DNA of 64,000 bases from Evansella caseinilytica (lineage in GTDB: Bacteria > Bacillota > Bacilli > Bacillales > Salisediminibacteriaceae): NCBI RefSeq assembly GCF_900107275.1, contig NZ_FNPI01000023.1:27675-91674 (forward strand), in the 5' to 3' direction. The notes beneath the pieces were generated by a model that was not told the DNA's origin, searched no databases, and saw nothing but the letters and a program-made list of their open reading frames with translations. The translations under genes were made by a program, and so were the position numbers. Of the stretch, positions 8,928 through 18,583 are shown one piece after another; position 1 is the first letter of the stretch; every line of letters starts with the position of its first letter.

Positions 8928-10982
8928 GTGAACTTGTTTAAAAAAATTCCCAGCATTCGGTTGAAACTTTTGGTCGTTTTTATACCGATTATTTTGATTT
9001 CAACCATTTCGATTTCTTTATTGAACTATTACGAATCGAAAAAAGTAATCTCTTATGTTACGGAACAGCGGGTGAATAATAATTTGAACACGCTCGCAGA
9101 GCAAATGAAACATGAATTCACCGCTCATACAAGAGTTGCAGAAGCCGTCGCATCCCTGTATCAATCACAGGGCAATACATTGGCAAAGATAGATTATCAG
9201 CAGTTTTTGGAAGAAGTGCTTTTACTAAATGAAAATACGTTCGGTGTGGGTATGTGGCTTGAGCCCTTCGCATTCAACGATAATATGAACTATTTCGGCC
9301 CCTATGTTTACCGGGACGGAGATACTCTTATTCATACCGAGGAATATGAAACTCCAAGCTACGATTATCCGTCAACCGACTGGTACTTGTTAGGGAAAGC
9401 TACCACTCCGGGACAGGCTGCGTGGACGGATCCGTATTATGATGAAACACTAGGTATTTCGATGATTACCGCCGCTTTGCCGCTGATTGTCGACGATCAG
9501 TTCGTCGGCGTTGTTACTGCAGATTACGACCTATCCACGATACAATCGATCATCTCCGACGAAACATTTGAAGCTTCCGGCTATTTCTTTTTGGTCGGAC
9601 AAAACGGTCAATTCATCGCTCACAGAGATGAAAGCAGAGTGTTGAACGAAGTCATTACGGATGACAAGGCCTTTCAGGAACTAGGCAATGACCTGTTTGT
9701 AAACGAGCAGGGGATGAAACAAGTGGTGGACGAAAATGAGACTTGGGAAAGCTATTTCACGACATTTCCCGATACCGATTGGAAATTAGTGGCCATTGCT
9801 CCCGCTAAAGAAATTTATGGTGCCGTTCAATCTCTATTTCAGAAGGGACTTATCATCGCAAGTGCATTTATCGCTTTTTCCATTTTGATCATCTTTTTAT
9901 TCAGTTCGACGATAACAAAGCAGATCAAACAGTTGGTTGAGCATATTCAACGGTTGGCTCACGGTGATTTAACGCAAACCATCGATGTGCAAACGAAAGA
10001 TGAAATCGGCGATATCGGGCATCACTATAACGCATCCGTGGAAAAATTAAAGGACATGCTGCAGGCAATCCATACAACTTCCACCAATGTGGCCTCAAGC
10101 TCTGAACAATTATCAGCCAGCTCTGAAGAAACAAGCAAATCCGTTTTGGAGGTGGCATCTTCGATTGAAGAGGTTGCCGCAAATAATAGGGATCAAAGTA
10201 CGCTGACAGAAAGCTTAAGCAGCAGTACAAACAACATTACAGACAGCATTCAGGCAATCGCGACAAATGTAGAAGAAGTAAAAAATAATGCCTTCCATAC
10301 ATCGGACCTTGCCAAGGAAGGGAATCAAAACGTTAACGAAGTCATGAAGCAGATGGAATTGATTCATTCGCAGGTGATGCAGCTGTCAGCTTCGACGCAG
10401 CAATTAAATGCCAAGTCGAAAGAAATTGAAGAGATTCTTTCATTGATCACGAGCATCGCCGAGCAAACGAACCTTCTGGCACTGAATGCAGCAATTGAAG
10501 CGGCCAGGGCAGGGGATAACGGCAAAGGCTTTGCCGTTGTTGCCGACGAGGTGCGCAAGCTGGCAGAACAATCCGGAAATGCTTCCGGTAAGATAAGAGA
10601 CCTTATTCAGGACATCCAATCAGACATATCGGATTCCGTTCAGATGATGAATTCCAGTCAGGATACGACTCATGCCGGCATTCAGGTTGTGGAAAAAACC
10701 GGACAGTCCTTCCGCAGCATTTATGATTCGATCAGTGATGTCACCGCGCAAACTGAAAATGCGTATAAATCGGTCACACAGATTTTGCAAGAAACAAAGC
10801 AAGTCAAAGAAAGGGTAGAATCTGTGAGAAAAATCGCCGTGACTAACGATGATAATGCCCAAAGTGTTTCTGCGGCTACGGAACAGCAGTCAGCGATAAT
10901 GGAAGAGATCTCTGCTGCGAGTGACGAATTGTCCAGACTGGCGACAGAACTGCAGGACGAAATGCAAAAATTTCAAATCTAG
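8928..10982 (+). CDS. Methyl-accepting chemotaxis protein with dCache sensor
   Basis: About 684 residues: a cytoplasmic tip, membrane helix near residues 12-35, an extracytoplasmic double-Cache sensor ([31 protein letters not shown] blocks), second helix around 300-325, HAMP domain, then the long coiled-coil signalling domain. The hairpin tip has the conserved [20 protein letters not shown]. It senses a ligand outside and controls CheA. GTG at 8928 was preferred because AAAGGAAGGTGG lies just before it and the protein then starts directly before the first membrane helix; an ATG at 8853 would add 25 residues that look untranslated. A promoter lies at 8768-8796. Confidence 0.93.
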   Translation: MNLFKKIPSIRLKLLVVFIPIILISTISISLLNYYESKKVISYVTEQRVNNNLNTLAEQMKHEFTAHTRVAEAVASLYQSQGNTLAKIDYQQFLEEVLLLNENTFGVGMWLEPFAFNDNMNYFGPYVYRDGDTLIHTEEYETPSYDYPSTDWYLLGKATTPGQAAWTDPYYDETLGISMITAALPLIVDDQFVGVVTADYDLSTIQSIISDETFEASGYFFLVGQNGQFIAHRDESRVLNEVITDDKAFQELGNDLFVNEQGMKQVVDENETWESYFTTFPDTDWKLVAIAPAKEIYGAVQSLFQKGLIIASAFIAFSILIIFLFSSTITKQIKQLVEHIQRLAHGDLTQTIDVQTKDEIGDIGHHYNASVEKLKDMLQAIHTTSTNVASSSEQLSASSEETSKSVLEVASSIEEVAANNRDQSTLTESLSSSTNNITDSIQAIATNVEEVKNNAFHTSDLAKEGNQNVNEVMKQMELIHSQVMQLSASTQQLNAKSKEIEEILSLITSIAEQTNLLALNAAIEAARAGDNGKGFAVVADEVRKLAEQSGNASGKIRDLIQDIQSDISDSVQMMNSSQDTTHAGIQVVEKTGQSFRSIYDSISDVTAQTENAYKSVTQILQETKQVKERVESVRKIAVTNDDNAQSVSAATEQQSAIMEEISAASDELSRLATELQDEMQKFQI

Positions 10983-11004
10983 CCTGGCTGTTTCGTTGCG
11001 TTGG

Positions 11005-11052
11005 CTCCGCCTTTGTTCCACTCTCCGGGAACGGAGGCGGAGTTATTTTTTT
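11005..11052 (+). terminator. Rho-independent terminator of the chemoreceptor gene
   Basis: The outer stem CTCCGCCT (11005-11012) pairs with AGGCGGAG (11035-11042), and an inner GTTCC/GGAAC extends it. A run of eight T follows after TTA. Confidence 0.85.
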
Positions 11053-11093
11053 TATTAAAAGCGACGAGATGCGCTTCAATATTGGGAGACGGG

Positions 11094-11219
11094 ATTATCG
11101 ACAATATCGACGGATTGAATCACAATATCAACGATAGCGGCAGTGTGAATCACAATTTTGACTCGACAGGTTTATCAACGATATCAGCGGGTTGAATCAC
11201 AATTATGACAGGATTATAA
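11094..11219. repeat. Cluster of TGAATCACAAT repeats before speD
   Basis: Three exact copies of TGAATCACAAT sit at 11116-11126, 11146-11156 and 11193-11203. Between them are interleaved near-repeats of ATCGACAATATCGAC and ATCAACGATA type. The whole block looks like a decayed tandem repeat directly upstream of the speD leader. It may be a regulator-binding array or a low-complexity intergenic repeat. Confidence 0.6.
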
Positions 11220-11317
11220 GATAAAAATCACCGTTAATTTTCATGCGCCTGGGCATAATAAAACGGAAGCGGCATCTACTATTTTTCATCACTTCGTCTA
11301 ACAAGGGGAAAGTAACC

Positions 11318-12124
11318 GTGAAGCTTACACATGAGCAACGAATACAACTGCATGAATTCAACAATCTGACGAAAACGTTGAGCTTTAATATGTACGATAT
11401 ATGCTATACAAAAACGAGAACAGAGCGGGAAGCCTATATAGAGTACATTGATGAACAGTACAACGCAGACCGGTTAACGAAGATTCTTCATCACGTTGCC
11501 GATATTATCGGCGCCCATGTTCTGAATATCTCGAAACAGGACTACGTTCCACAGGGAGCCAGCGTCACAATGTTAGTATCTGAGGGACCGGTTGTGGAAG
11601 TGCCGAAAAGCTCTTTCGAAGAGTCTCCCGGGCCGCTTCCCGAATCGGTCACCGTTCATTTGGACAAAAGTCATATTACCGTCCACACGTATCCTGAATA
11701 CCATCCGAATGAAGGAATCAGCACGTTTCGGGCAGATATTGACGTTTCCACCTGCGGAGAAATATCGCCGCTTAAAGCACTCAATTATCTCATTCATTCG
11801 TTTGATACCGACATTATGACAATGGATTACCGGGTTCGGGGATTTACGAGAGATACGTCGGGGCATAAACATTTCATCGATCATGATATCAACTCGATAC
11901 AAAACTACATTCCCGATGAAGTGAAAGAGCTCTACGATATGATCGACGTCAATATTTATCAGGAGCATATTTTTCATACAAAATGCAGGCTGAAAAACTT
12001 CGACATTAACAACTATCTGTTCGGGTATACAAAAGATAAACTGCCTTCCAGCGAAGTGAAAGAAATTACTGAAAGATTGAAGCTGGAGATGGATGAAATT
12101 TATTATGGTAAAAATATGAGCTGA
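11318..12124 (+). CDS. speD: S-adenosylmethionine decarboxylase proenzyme, long (class 1A, E. coli-type)
   Basis: 268 residues matching the long bacterial SpeD along its length: [20 protein letters not shown] near the start, [58 protein letters not shown] and IYYGKNMS at the end. The K-S bond in [13 protein letters not shown] is the self-cleavage site that creates the pyruvoyl cofactor. It makes decarboxylated SAM for spermidine synthesis. GTG at 11318 has AAGGGGAAAG before it; the ATG at 11243 adds an unrelated basic stretch. Many Bacillus carry only the ~126-residue SpeD, so this form is notable. No speE is adjacent. Confidence 0.95.
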   Translation: MKLTHEQRIQLHEFNNLTKTLSFNMYDICYTKTRTEREAYIEYIDEQYNADRLTKILHHVADIIGAHVLNISKQDYVPQGASVTMLVSEGPVVEVPKSSFEESPGPLPESVTVHLDKSHITVHTYPEYHPNEGISTFRADIDVSTCGEISPLKALNYLIHSFDTDIMTMDYRVRGFTRDTSGHKHFIDHDINSIQNYIPDEVKELYDMIDVNIYQEHIFHTKCRLKNFDINNYLFGYTKDKLPSSEVKEITERLKLEMDEIYYGKNMS

Positions 12125-12224
12125 CGTCCTGTGGGCACGTGGCACGGAAACAGGATGCATTTCCTTTTTCCAGTGCCTCCTCTTTAGCTGATTTTAGCCG
12201 CAACCTTTCATGGCGGCTTTATTC

Positions 12225-12270
12225 AAAACGAAAACCACCATTCCGATACAGATATGGTGGTTTTCGTTTT
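12225..12270. terminator. Bidirectional terminator between speD and the zinc-ribbon gene
   Basis: AAAACGAAAACCACCAT at 12225-12241 pairs perfectly with ATGGTGGTTTTCGTTTT at 12254-12270. A T run on each strand fits use by both convergent genes. Confidence 0.88.
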
Positions 12271-12285
12271 ACCGAACCGAATGGG

Positions 12286-12546
12286 TCATGTGGATGATTG
12301 GTTTTTGCTTGTTTCCGCTCGTTTGATAAATGTGATTTCGTCTTCAATAAGACCACAAGAGCCGCATTGCACCCGTATTTGCGGGCCTTTGTATGAAATG
12401 TGAAACGGGTCGAGCGTTTCATCCGTATATTGATTAATGACTTCACCGGTTTGTGGATCCAGCTTCACCGGAGTAACAACTTGTTCTATGATGTTAAAGC
12501 GGGAACGGTTCGTTTTGCAATTCGGGCATAAATACGCGTATGTCAT
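12286..12546 (-). CDS. Small zinc-ribbon protein, unknown function
   Basis: 86 residues with an N-terminal CPNCKTNR and a later CGSCG pair, together a C4 zinc-ribbon. Between them lies a charged sheet region. The real start is the ATG at 12546 because GGAGGTG lies 6 bases before it; a GTG nine bases upstream overlaps that ribosome site. It reads towards speD and shares its terminator. Such ribbons often bind nucleic acid or a partner protein; no family name is assigned. Confidence 0.72.
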   Translation of the reverse strand: MTYAYLCPNCKTNRSRFNIIEQVVTPVKLDPQTGEVINQYTDETLDPFHISYKGPQIRVQCGSCGLIEDEITFIKRAETSKNQSST

Positions 12547-12686
12547 CAAAGACACCTCCAGATCCTATTATTCCCATAAAAAGCCTATTTATTTGTTTAT
12601 AATCCCAAAGACCTCAATAAAAATGTATGCAAGGCGCCCTTTATGCACCCGATTCAAAACGATCAACAGAAAGGAATGGTGAATAC

Positions 12687-13061
12687 ATGAACCATGGACT
12701 TTTCAGTGGTTTCGGAATCTTTATTCCTGTGAAAAATCTCTCCGAGGCAACGAAGTGGTACAGCGACGTCTTAGGATTTGCAATTATTCGCAATGGCGAA
12801 CCTTTTGCAAATGTCATGAAAATGGGAGACGGAACCGTCGTATTTTGCCTTCTGAAGGTTGATGAAATCGAACCGTCGCCATTCCCGAAAAACGACTACG
12901 GTGTCGACCATTACTACAATTTTCGTACGACCGAAATAAGAAAGCTCCATCAGCATTATCTTGAAAAAGGAGCCAACGTCAGCGAGATTGACGACTTTGA
13001 TGGAATCAGCGGATTTGAATTTTCCGATCCATGCGGTAATCGTTTCTGTGTCGTCGAGTAA
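12687..13061 (+). CDS. VOC (glyoxalase/bleomycin-resistance fold) protein
   Basis: 124 residues with the beta-alpha-beta-beta-beta pattern of the vicinal-oxygen-chelate fold: IFIPVKNLSEATKWYSDVLGF at residues ~10-30, and FEFSDPCGNRFCVVE at the C-terminus, where the glutamate is the usual metal ligand. The central part (DHYYNFRTTEI) carries a possible histidine ligand. ATG at 12687 follows AAAGGAATGG. Substrate is not predictable; it is probably a small-molecule dioxygenase, isomerase or binding protein. Confidence 0.85.
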   Translation: MNHGLFSGFGIFIPVKNLSEATKWYSDVLGFAIIRNGEPFANVMKMGDGTVVFCLLKVDEIEPSPFPKNDYGVDHYYNFRTTEIRKLHQHYLEKGANVSEIDDFDGISGFEFSDPCGNRFCVVE

Positions 13062-13091
13062 TTTCAAAAAATTAACAAGCAAACTGCTGTC

Positions 13092-13140
13092 GTCAAAGGT
13101 GCGACCAAAGGCTGGCTCAGTCTCTGGTCGTACCTTTGAC
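13092..13140 (+). terminator. Strong stem-loop after the VOC gene
   Basis: GTCAAAGGTGCGACCA at 13092-13107 pairs with TGGTCGTACCTTTGAC at 13125-13140, with a single G-T pair. The T run after it is poor (TGTTTC), so termination is probable but not certain. Confidence 0.6.
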
Positions 13141-13312
13141 TGTTTCACCGCTACCATTCGCAATGCCGTAGCTTTGTCCCAGTGGATGTACAAGCGGCCG
13201 ACTGGCTAAAAACGAAAAAAATGTAAAAACATTATCGTTTTTTTCCACCTATAAATCTGCGTCAGATACAAATAGTATTCACGAAAGGTATTCAAGAAAG
13301 GAGGGTAACTTC

Positions 13313-14119
13313 ATGAGACAAAAAATTCATTGGATTGTTATTGCCTTGTCGCTAACCCTGACAATCGGCTGCAACGCGGATAACGACAATGCCTTTGACG
13401 CGCAAAATATCGATGGGATCGGGCGGGATCAGGACAGCACTATTTCAAGCGACAGTACAGCGATTCCAAGCAGCGAATTCCCGCATACAAAGGCCGTACA
13501 GATTCAACAAGCAAAGTACAGGTTTGAAATTGTGCCGGGAAACCGCGAGGCCCAACGCACCGAACAACCGGGGCAGCAGGGAGAAAAGGCACCGAATCAG
13601 CAACAGCAGCAAGCTCCCACAGACCAACAACAAGCCGGACAGCAGCCAGGGCAGCAGGAGAGAGCAGCTGCGCCGGAAGAAACACAGCAGAAGGAAACTG
13701 AGCACGGCGGACAAGGCGAGTCGGGGCAACAAGCTGCTGGTATCAGCGAAACAGAGCAGCAGGTTATCAACCTGACTAACAAGGAAAGACAGAACAACGG
13801 CCTGCCCGAATTACAAGCAGATACAGCATTGAGCAATGTTGCCAGGAAAAAATCGGAGGATATGCGGCAAAACAACTATTTTTCCCACACCAGTCCGACA
13901 TACGGATCTCCGTTTGATATGATCAGGGATTCCGGCGTTTCCTACAATGCTGCCGCAGAAAATATCGCTCAAGGTCAACCGACACCGGAGCAGGTGGTCC
14001 AGGCATGGATGAACAGTGAAGGACATCGGCAAAACATACTAAACGGTAATTATACACATATCGGCGTCGGACACGATGAAAATGGCCATTACTGGACTCA
14101 GATGTTTATCAGCCGGTAG
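13313..14119 (+). CDS. CAP-domain (SCP/YkwD-like) lipoprotein with a glutamine-rich linker
   Basis: 268 residues. A lipoprotein signal peptide ends in LTIGC (cysteine about residue 20). Residues ~80-145 form a Q/E/G-rich low-complexity linker. The C-terminal CAP domain (about 148-268) has VINLTNKERQNNGLPEL, YFSHTSP, AAENIAQG, WMNSEGHRQNIL and IGVGH, matching YkwD-type proteins of Bacillus. The pair of histidines (SHTS and GHRQN) is present. It should be anchored outside the membrane; CAP proteins of this type have no established bacterial reaction. ATG follows GAAAGGAGGG. A stem-loop at 13092-13140 separates it from the VOC gene. Confidence 0.88.
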   Translation: MRQKIHWIVIALSLTLTIGCNADNDNAFDAQNIDGIGRDQDSTISSDSTAIPSSEFPHTKAVQIQQAKYRFEIVPGNREAQRTEQPGQQGEKAPNQQQQQAPTDQQQAGQQPGQQERAAAPEETQQKETEHGGQGESGQQAAGISETEQQVINLTNKERQNNGLPELQADTALSNVARKKSEDMRQNNYFSHTSPTYGSPFDMIRDSGVSYNAAAENIAQGQPTPEQVVQAWMNSEGHRQNILNGNYTHIGVGHDENGHYWTQMFISR

Positions 14120-14182
14120 GAAATGCGTGTTGGTTTTGACTAAATGAACTCGCAACAGCCAAGCTGAAACATCCGGGAATCA

Positions 14183-14244
14183 GGTGGAGACGCTACTCCA
14201 CCCGATTTAACCTCCCACCTACGCTAACGCTTAGAGGTGGGAGG
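14183..14244. mobile_element. Two adjacent hairpins resembling an IS200/IS605-family end, remnant or PATE
   Basis: Two imperfect palindromes lie in tandem: GGTGGAG/CTCCACC at 14183-14202 and CCTCCCACCT/AGGTGGGAGG at 14211-14244, with a 14-base loop. Paired, GC-rich subterminal hairpins of this kind are the recognition ends of IS200/IS605 elements and of their gene-less derivatives. No tnpA or tnpB lies nearby. The assignment is inference from structure. Confidence 0.4.
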
Positions 14245-14317
14245 CGTATACCCTATAAGTAAAATCAATAAATGTCGAATTCGCAACCGCTGTTTTCCAG
14301 ACTCGTTGACCATGCGA

Positions 14318-14338
14318 CAAAGTTTACGAAAGCAGCCT
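14318..14338 (-). repeat. Dispersed AAAGGCTGT repeat, copy C (partial)
   Basis: Minus strand reads AGGCTGCTTTCGTAAACTTTG, matching the copies at 8222-8244, 23107-23130 and 52444-52466. Confidence 0.5.
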
Positions 14339-14343
14339 AATAA

Positions 14344-14390
14344 TAAAGCGTCGATCGTGCCGAGAAAAAAAGGACACGATGGACGCTTTA
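14344..14390 (-). terminator. Terminator of the phosphoesterase gene, overlapping its stop codon
   Basis: TAAAGCGTCGATCGTG at 14344-14359 pairs with CACGATGGACGCTTTA at 14375-14390, one mismatch. The stop codon of the minus-strand gene (14388-14390) is inside the stem. T-rich sequence follows on the minus strand. Confidence 0.65.
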
Positions 14391-15272
14391 TATTGCTTCT
14401 TCCAGCAATGCTTCCGGCTGCACACCGGCCGCTGCCTCAGAAGACAGCATCAGTTCATGGATCGTAATTTCCGGGCGGCTGCCAACGCGGATGTTGACGC
14501 CGGTTTGACCGAGACCCTCATTGATATAGACGGCTTTGCCGTTGTAATGAATCAGCCCTTTAATTAGGTTTAAACGGACAAGCTTACCGAACTTCATTAA
14601 GTGATAAGGCTTCGGCCAGCAGATTTGACCACCGTGGAAATGACCTGTCAGCATATAATCAAAATGCTTGTCCTCCATTTCCATCACCACATTCGGATCA
14701 TGTGTCAGAACGAGTGAGTAGCCGTTCTCAGGCAATCCGCGGTAGGCTGACTCCACATCATTTTTCTTCGAATGATGGTCGTCGATCCCAATTACATGAA
14801 CAATCTTCCCTGCTGCATCAATTGTGACATGTTCATTCTGCAGCATTTTCACTTGGAAGGCAGATAATACTTGTTGCAGTTGTCGGAAGGAGCGGACACG
14901 CAGCTTATAGTCATGGTTGCCGAACACAGCAAACGTTCCGTATTCCGGCTCAAGCTGCTGCAGCACCTTTAAATAGGGAACCAATTTCGGAATGCTTTTC
15001 GGACGGTCAAGAAAATCGCCGGTCAACGCGATCAGATCAAAACGCTGATCCTTAAGTGATTCATACAGCTTATCCGGTGTAACGGACAGATGCTCCAAAT
15101 GCAAATCCGATAACTGCAGTACCCGCAGCATTGTCGAACCGGTAAGAGGAGTTCCTTTCGTATCCTGCAACGTGACGGTATTTATTTGAACTTCGTGCGT
15201 ATTTCTGTAGGCTCTATAAAACAAATAATAAAGAAGGACGGCAACAATAGCAGATAAGTAAAGCACAATCAT
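14388..15272 (-). CDS. YkuE/YaeI-like metallophosphoesterase, membrane-anchored
   Basis: 294 residues: one N-terminal membrane helix (MIVLYLSAIVAVLLYYLFY) and a calcineurin-like phosphoesterase domain. Metal-binding motifs are in order: QLSDLHLE, ALTGDFLD, FGNHD, LTHDPN and TGHFHGGQ. It resembles B. subtilis YkuE and related envelope phosphoesterases. The active site probably faces the cytoplasm or envelope depending on topology. A terminator overlaps the end of the gene. Substrate is unknown. Confidence 0.88.
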   Translation of the reverse strand: MIVLYLSAIVAVLLYYLFYRAYRNTHEVQINTVTLQDTKGTPLTGSTMLRVLQLSDLHLEHLSVTPDKLYESLKDQRFDLIALTGDFLDRPKSIPKLVPYLKVLQQLEPEYGTFAVFGNHDYKLRVRSFRQLQQVLSAFQVKMLQNEHVTIDAAGKIVHVIGIDDHHSKKNDVESAYRGLPENGYSLVLTHDPNVVMEMEDKHFDYMLTGHFHGGQICWPKPYHLMKFGKLVRLNLIKGLIHYNGKAVYINEGLGQTGVNIRVGSRPEITIHELMLSSEAAAGVQPEALLEEAI

Positions 15273-15391
15273 TCGTTTTCCTCCTTTGCTTTTGGCACTC
15301 CATAAGTATACGGAAAATATGAGTGGAAAGTAAGATGTAAATTGTGGGATATACTAAAGCTGCGGCAATTGTCTGCTGCCTGACAATCACC

Positions 15392-15429
15392 AAAAAAAAA
15401 AGAAGGGACGCCTTGATTATTTCCCTTCT
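15392..15429 (-). terminator. Rho-independent terminator of the minus-strand kinase gene
   Basis: On the minus strand AGAAGGGA pairs with TCCCTTCT (15401-15408 against 15422-15429) and is followed by a run of about ten T. It lies 13 bases after the kinase stop codon. Confidence 0.88.
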
Positions 15430-15442
15430 GAGACAACATCAG

Positions 15443-16516
15443 TTATGAGCTTTTTTCCGCCCCTTGCTGATACAGCGGTAAGCGAATAATAAAGGTGGTA
15501 CCACTGCCTTCCTCGCTTTCAACAATAATTTTCCCATTATGGTTTTTGATTATATTATACGTTACCGCAAGCCCGAGACCCGTGCCGTTTGCCTTCGAAG
15601 TCTGAAAAGCTGTTCCCAACTTTTCAAGAAAGGCTTTCGGTATGCCTGCACCATTATCATCGATTTTAATGATCGCTTCCTGATCGTTTTTTGATATTTC
15701 TGCGGTTATTTCACCATCGTCTGCACATGCTTCGATGGCATTTTTAATCAAATTGATAAAGGTTTGCGTGATCTGCGTTCTTTCACAAAAAATCGGGATA
15801 TCATCATCGCTGATATGATAGTTCACGGTGATATGATGTTTAAAAATTTCCGTTTCCCACATAAACAAGACGTCTTTAAAAATGTCGACGACATTTTCCT
15901 GCTTGAAAATCTCAGCCTGCGGCTTGGATAACTCCAATAAATCATTGGCAATTTTTTCGATTCTCTCCACTTCGCTTTTCATAATATCAAGATACTTGCC
16001 GTTTTCCGCATTCTTATTTTGCAAAATTTGCACAAACCCTTTGATCGTCGTAAGCGGATTTCTTATTTCATGGACAATCCCCGCAGCCACTTCACCGATT
16101 AAAGACAGTTTCTCCGACTGCAATAACAGCCGCTCATTTTTTTTACGCTCGGTAATTTCGCGGACAACGATCTGAACAAGCGTGTGGCCGTTATTGTAAA
16201 ACGGCGCGCACATGACTTCCACATCAAGCACTTCACCATCGGTTCTGACTATTTTTTGTTCCGCAAGCTCCGCTTGTCTGCCTGCCAAGACACGTTGAAT
16301 CCGCTGGTTGCACTTCTCCTGGCAGGCAGGATGAAAATAATGCAAAAATCCGTTTTGAATAAACGCTTGTTTACCGACTTGAAGCATATTAAGACAAGCC
16401 TGATTGATATAAATGACATTCGTCCCGTCGGTGATGATTTTGGCATTCAATGAATGATCGACAATTTGTTTGAAATCCAGTTCGTTTTCCGTAACCTCTG
16501 TTTTTTTCAGATTCAT
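15443..16516 (-). CDS. PAS-domain sensor histidine kinase (sporulation-kinase type)
   Basis: 357 residues without membrane helices. A PAS domain (residues ~10-125) is followed by HisKA with GIVHEIRNPLTTIKGF (phospho-acceptor His near 147) and a HATPase domain with N box NLIKNAIEAC, G1 DDNGAGIP and G2 GTGLGL. This is the layout of KinA/KinE-like kinases that feed the Spo0 phosphorelay. No response regulator is adjacent, as is usual for orphan sporulation kinases. It is divergent from a second, related kinase. Which signal the PAS domain reads is unknown. Confidence 0.88.
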   Translation of the reverse strand: MNLKKTEVTENELDFKQIVDHSLNAKIITDGTNVIYINQACLNMLQVGKQAFIQNGFLHYFHPACQEKCNQRIQRVLAGRQAELAEQKIVRTDGEVLDVEVMCAPFYNNGHTLVQIVVREITERKKNERLLLQSEKLSLIGEVAAGIVHEIRNPLTTIKGFVQILQNKNAENGKYLDIMKSEVERIEKIANDLLELSKPQAEIFKQENVVDIFKDVLFMWETEIFKHHITVNYHISDDDIPIFCERTQITQTFINLIKNAIEACADDGEITAEISKNDQEAIIKIDDNGAGIPKAFLEKLGTAFQTSKANGTGLGLAVTYNIIKNHNGKIIVESEEGSGTTFIIRLPLYQQGAEKSS

Positions 16517-17030
16517 AGAGTTTCACCCTCTATCGGCAAATGAAATTTGACATATAAAACTATTTTGCGATAAAATGGTATTTTTACCCTGCCGTGTCTA
16601 TTTATAATGTATAGAAATGCAGGAATTTAATCAACAGTAATTTATATGCGAAAAATAATTAATTATGATAAATCACGCTGTTGAAAATCAGCAGTTGATA
16701 AGAAGTTTGTGAGGCGAGCGGTGAACGCTGTTTTTTCTTCGGCGGTACGACTGTTTCCGCTGACAGCATCAGGCATTTTCCGGCAAAATAGTGGTGTATT
16801 TACATACCCGAAATGGAGTTTTTATACATAGATGTTTTTTCTGTCTTTGAATTATTTCATTCTTTGTTTTGTCATGCAGGAAAACGGGCAAGCTATGTTG
16901 AAAATTTGTTCTATAGACCAGTACCGAATCACCATTATTTTATTCCTATTTTATCCATTTTTTTTGTACGTTTTTTCACATTCGGTACGAATGAATTTGA
17001 ACACACACTACTAGCAAAAAGGAGTTATCT
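16517..17030. other. Intergenic region between two divergent kinases
   Basis: 514 bases without a convincing gene. A plus-strand promoter-like pair is TTGACA at 16547-16552 and TAAAAT at 16571-16576 (18-base spacer), far from the next start. The arm TTTGAACACACACT at 16996-17009 matches the dispersed repeat. A weak 74-codon frame at 16813 lacks a ribosome site. Confidence 0.45.
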
Positions 17031-18473
17031 ATGTTGAATAATAACGGGAAGAAAGCATTTATAAATATTCAAGAAGAATTTGAACGGTACCGGCGGTTAA
17101 TGAATTATGCAACCGATTTATTCACCACTCATTCTGTAGAGGACTGCAGTATTATATATGCATCACCGTCTGTAAAATCGGTGTTAGGGTATCGGCCCGA
17201 CGAACTGATCGGCAAAAAACTGGCTGATTTGTGCCATCCGAACGATATCGAAAAAATTACAGTTTTATTCTCCAAAATCGAATGCCAGCAGGCGGAAATG
17301 CGTACAGAATATCGCATCCGCCGCAAGGAAGGAGATTATATCTGGTTTGAAACGGCCTGCATTAAAGACGGAAAGGAAGATGCAAAAGAGTTATTATGCA
17401 TTTCCAAGGATATCACTTCGTATAAAATCACTGAGCAGGAGCTTGAGGAAAGTAAAGAAAAATACGAACTGTTAATAGAGAACTTTCAGGATACTGTCGG
17501 AATCGTCACCAAGGACGGATACTGGATTTACATCAATGATGCAGGAAGGAAGCTGTTTGGCGTCACCAGGAAAGAAGAAATCATCGGGAAGAATATCATG
17601 GAATTTATTGTTCCGAAAGAACGGGAACGTCTTAAAAACGAATTGAGCAAGACAGCCTTAAGCAAATCCATTGATATCACCGTACTGCGGACTGACAACA
17701 AGATGAAGGCCGTTGATATGAAATTTTTGCCCAGCCTGTATCGGGAGCGCCAAACGTTCCAAATCGTTTTACGGGATGTTACCGAGCAAAAAAAAGCAGA
17801 GGAGATCATTTATCAGAAGGAAAAATTGTCGGTCATCGGACAGCTTGCCGCCGGAATTGCCCATGAAATTCGCAACCCTTTGACAGCAGTAAAAGGGTTT
17901 ACGCAGCTGTTGAAAACCGAAGAATCCAATGAGTATTTAGACATCATGATGGAAGAAATGGAAAGAATCGAGCAAATTGTCAGCGATCTCTTAGTTTTAG
18001 GCAAGCCGCAGGCGGCCAACATTGAGATGGTGAATATAAAAAGAATTCTTCAACGGACGATTTCACTATTCCATGCGGAGGCCATGCTTCATAATATTGA
18101 AATCGTTCAAGAGCTTGACTTGTCTGACCCGTATATCGAAGGAGAAGCGGACAAGCTGAAACAGGTATTGATTAATTTAATTAAAAATGCCATGGAGTCA
18201 ATGCCAAAAGGCGGGGAAATCATTATCAGGGCTAAGCAGCTTCCAAGCGAGGAAATTTTGATTCAAGTGATGGATAACGGGGTCGGCATTCCGCCCGAAC
18301 GCATTGAAAAATTAGGGGAGCCTTTTTTCAGCAATAAAGAAAAGGGAACAGGACTAGGCCTGATGATCTGCAACCGCATCATCAAAAATCATAAAGGAAA
18401 AATGGAGATTGATAGCGAGGTAAACAAAGGGACAACGATCTCCATTACACTACATAAAAAAATTGCGTCATGA
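17031..18473 (+). CDS. Sensor histidine kinase with two PAS domains (sporulation-kinase type)
   Basis: 480 residues, soluble. PAS-1 with a PAC end (about 15-135, ending in LLCISKDITSYK), PAS-2 (about 145-255), then HisKA with GIAHEIRNPLTAVKGF, N box NLIKNAMESM, G1 DNGVGIP, and GTGLGL. The kinase core is strikingly close to the minus-strand kinase at 15443-16516, suggesting an old duplication with domain gain. ATG follows AAAAAGGAG. It probably feeds the sporulation phosphorelay; a dispersed repeat and S-box leader follow it. Confidence 0.9.
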   Translation: MLNNNGKKAFINIQEEFERYRRLMNYATDLFTTHSVEDCSIIYASPSVKSVLGYRPDELIGKKLADLCHPNDIEKITVLFSKIECQQAEMRTEYRIRRKEGDYIWFETACIKDGKEDAKELLCISKDITSYKITEQELEESKEKYELLIENFQDTVGIVTKDGYWIYINDAGRKLFGVTRKEEIIGKNIMEFIVPKERERLKNELSKTALSKSIDITVLRTDNKMKAVDMKFLPSLYRERQTFQIVLRDVTEQKKAEEIIYQKEKLSVIGQLAAGIAHEIRNPLTAVKGFTQLLKTEESNEYLDIMMEEMERIEQIVSDLLVLGKPQAANIEMVNIKRILQRTISLFHAEAMLHNIEIVQELDLSDPYIEGEADKLKQVLINLIKNAMESMPKGGEIIIRAKQLPSEEILIQVMDNGVGIPPERIEKLGEPFFSNKEKGTGLGLMICNRIIKNHKGKMEIDSEVNKGTTISITLHKKIAS

Positions 18474-18479
18474 CATAAA

Positions 18480-18558
18480 GTGTTTGTTCAAAAAGATCGG
18501 TTTTTATCTTTTTCAACATACACGAAGCAATGGGTGGAACCATTGCCTTTTTGAACAC
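18480..18558. repeat. Dispersed inverted-repeat element, copy with three arms
   Basis: GTGTTTGTTCAAAAAGAT (18480-18497) is opposed by ATCTTTTTCAACATACAC (18506-18523), and a third arm CTTTTTGAACAC is at 18547-18558. GCAATGG/CCATTGC (18527-18546) forms an inner hairpin between them. The element sits right after the kinase stop and may act as its terminator. Confidence 0.65.
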
Positions 18559-18583
18559 GCTCATAAAGATCATAAAAAAATGT

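Noticed and set aside
13440..13875. Several long minus-strand frames in the CAP lipoprotein gene
   Set aside because: They are by-products of its glutamine-rich, GC-biased linker.
16813..17037. 74-codon frame before the second kinase
   Set aside because: Lacks a ribosome site, ends within the kinase start, and is low-complexity.
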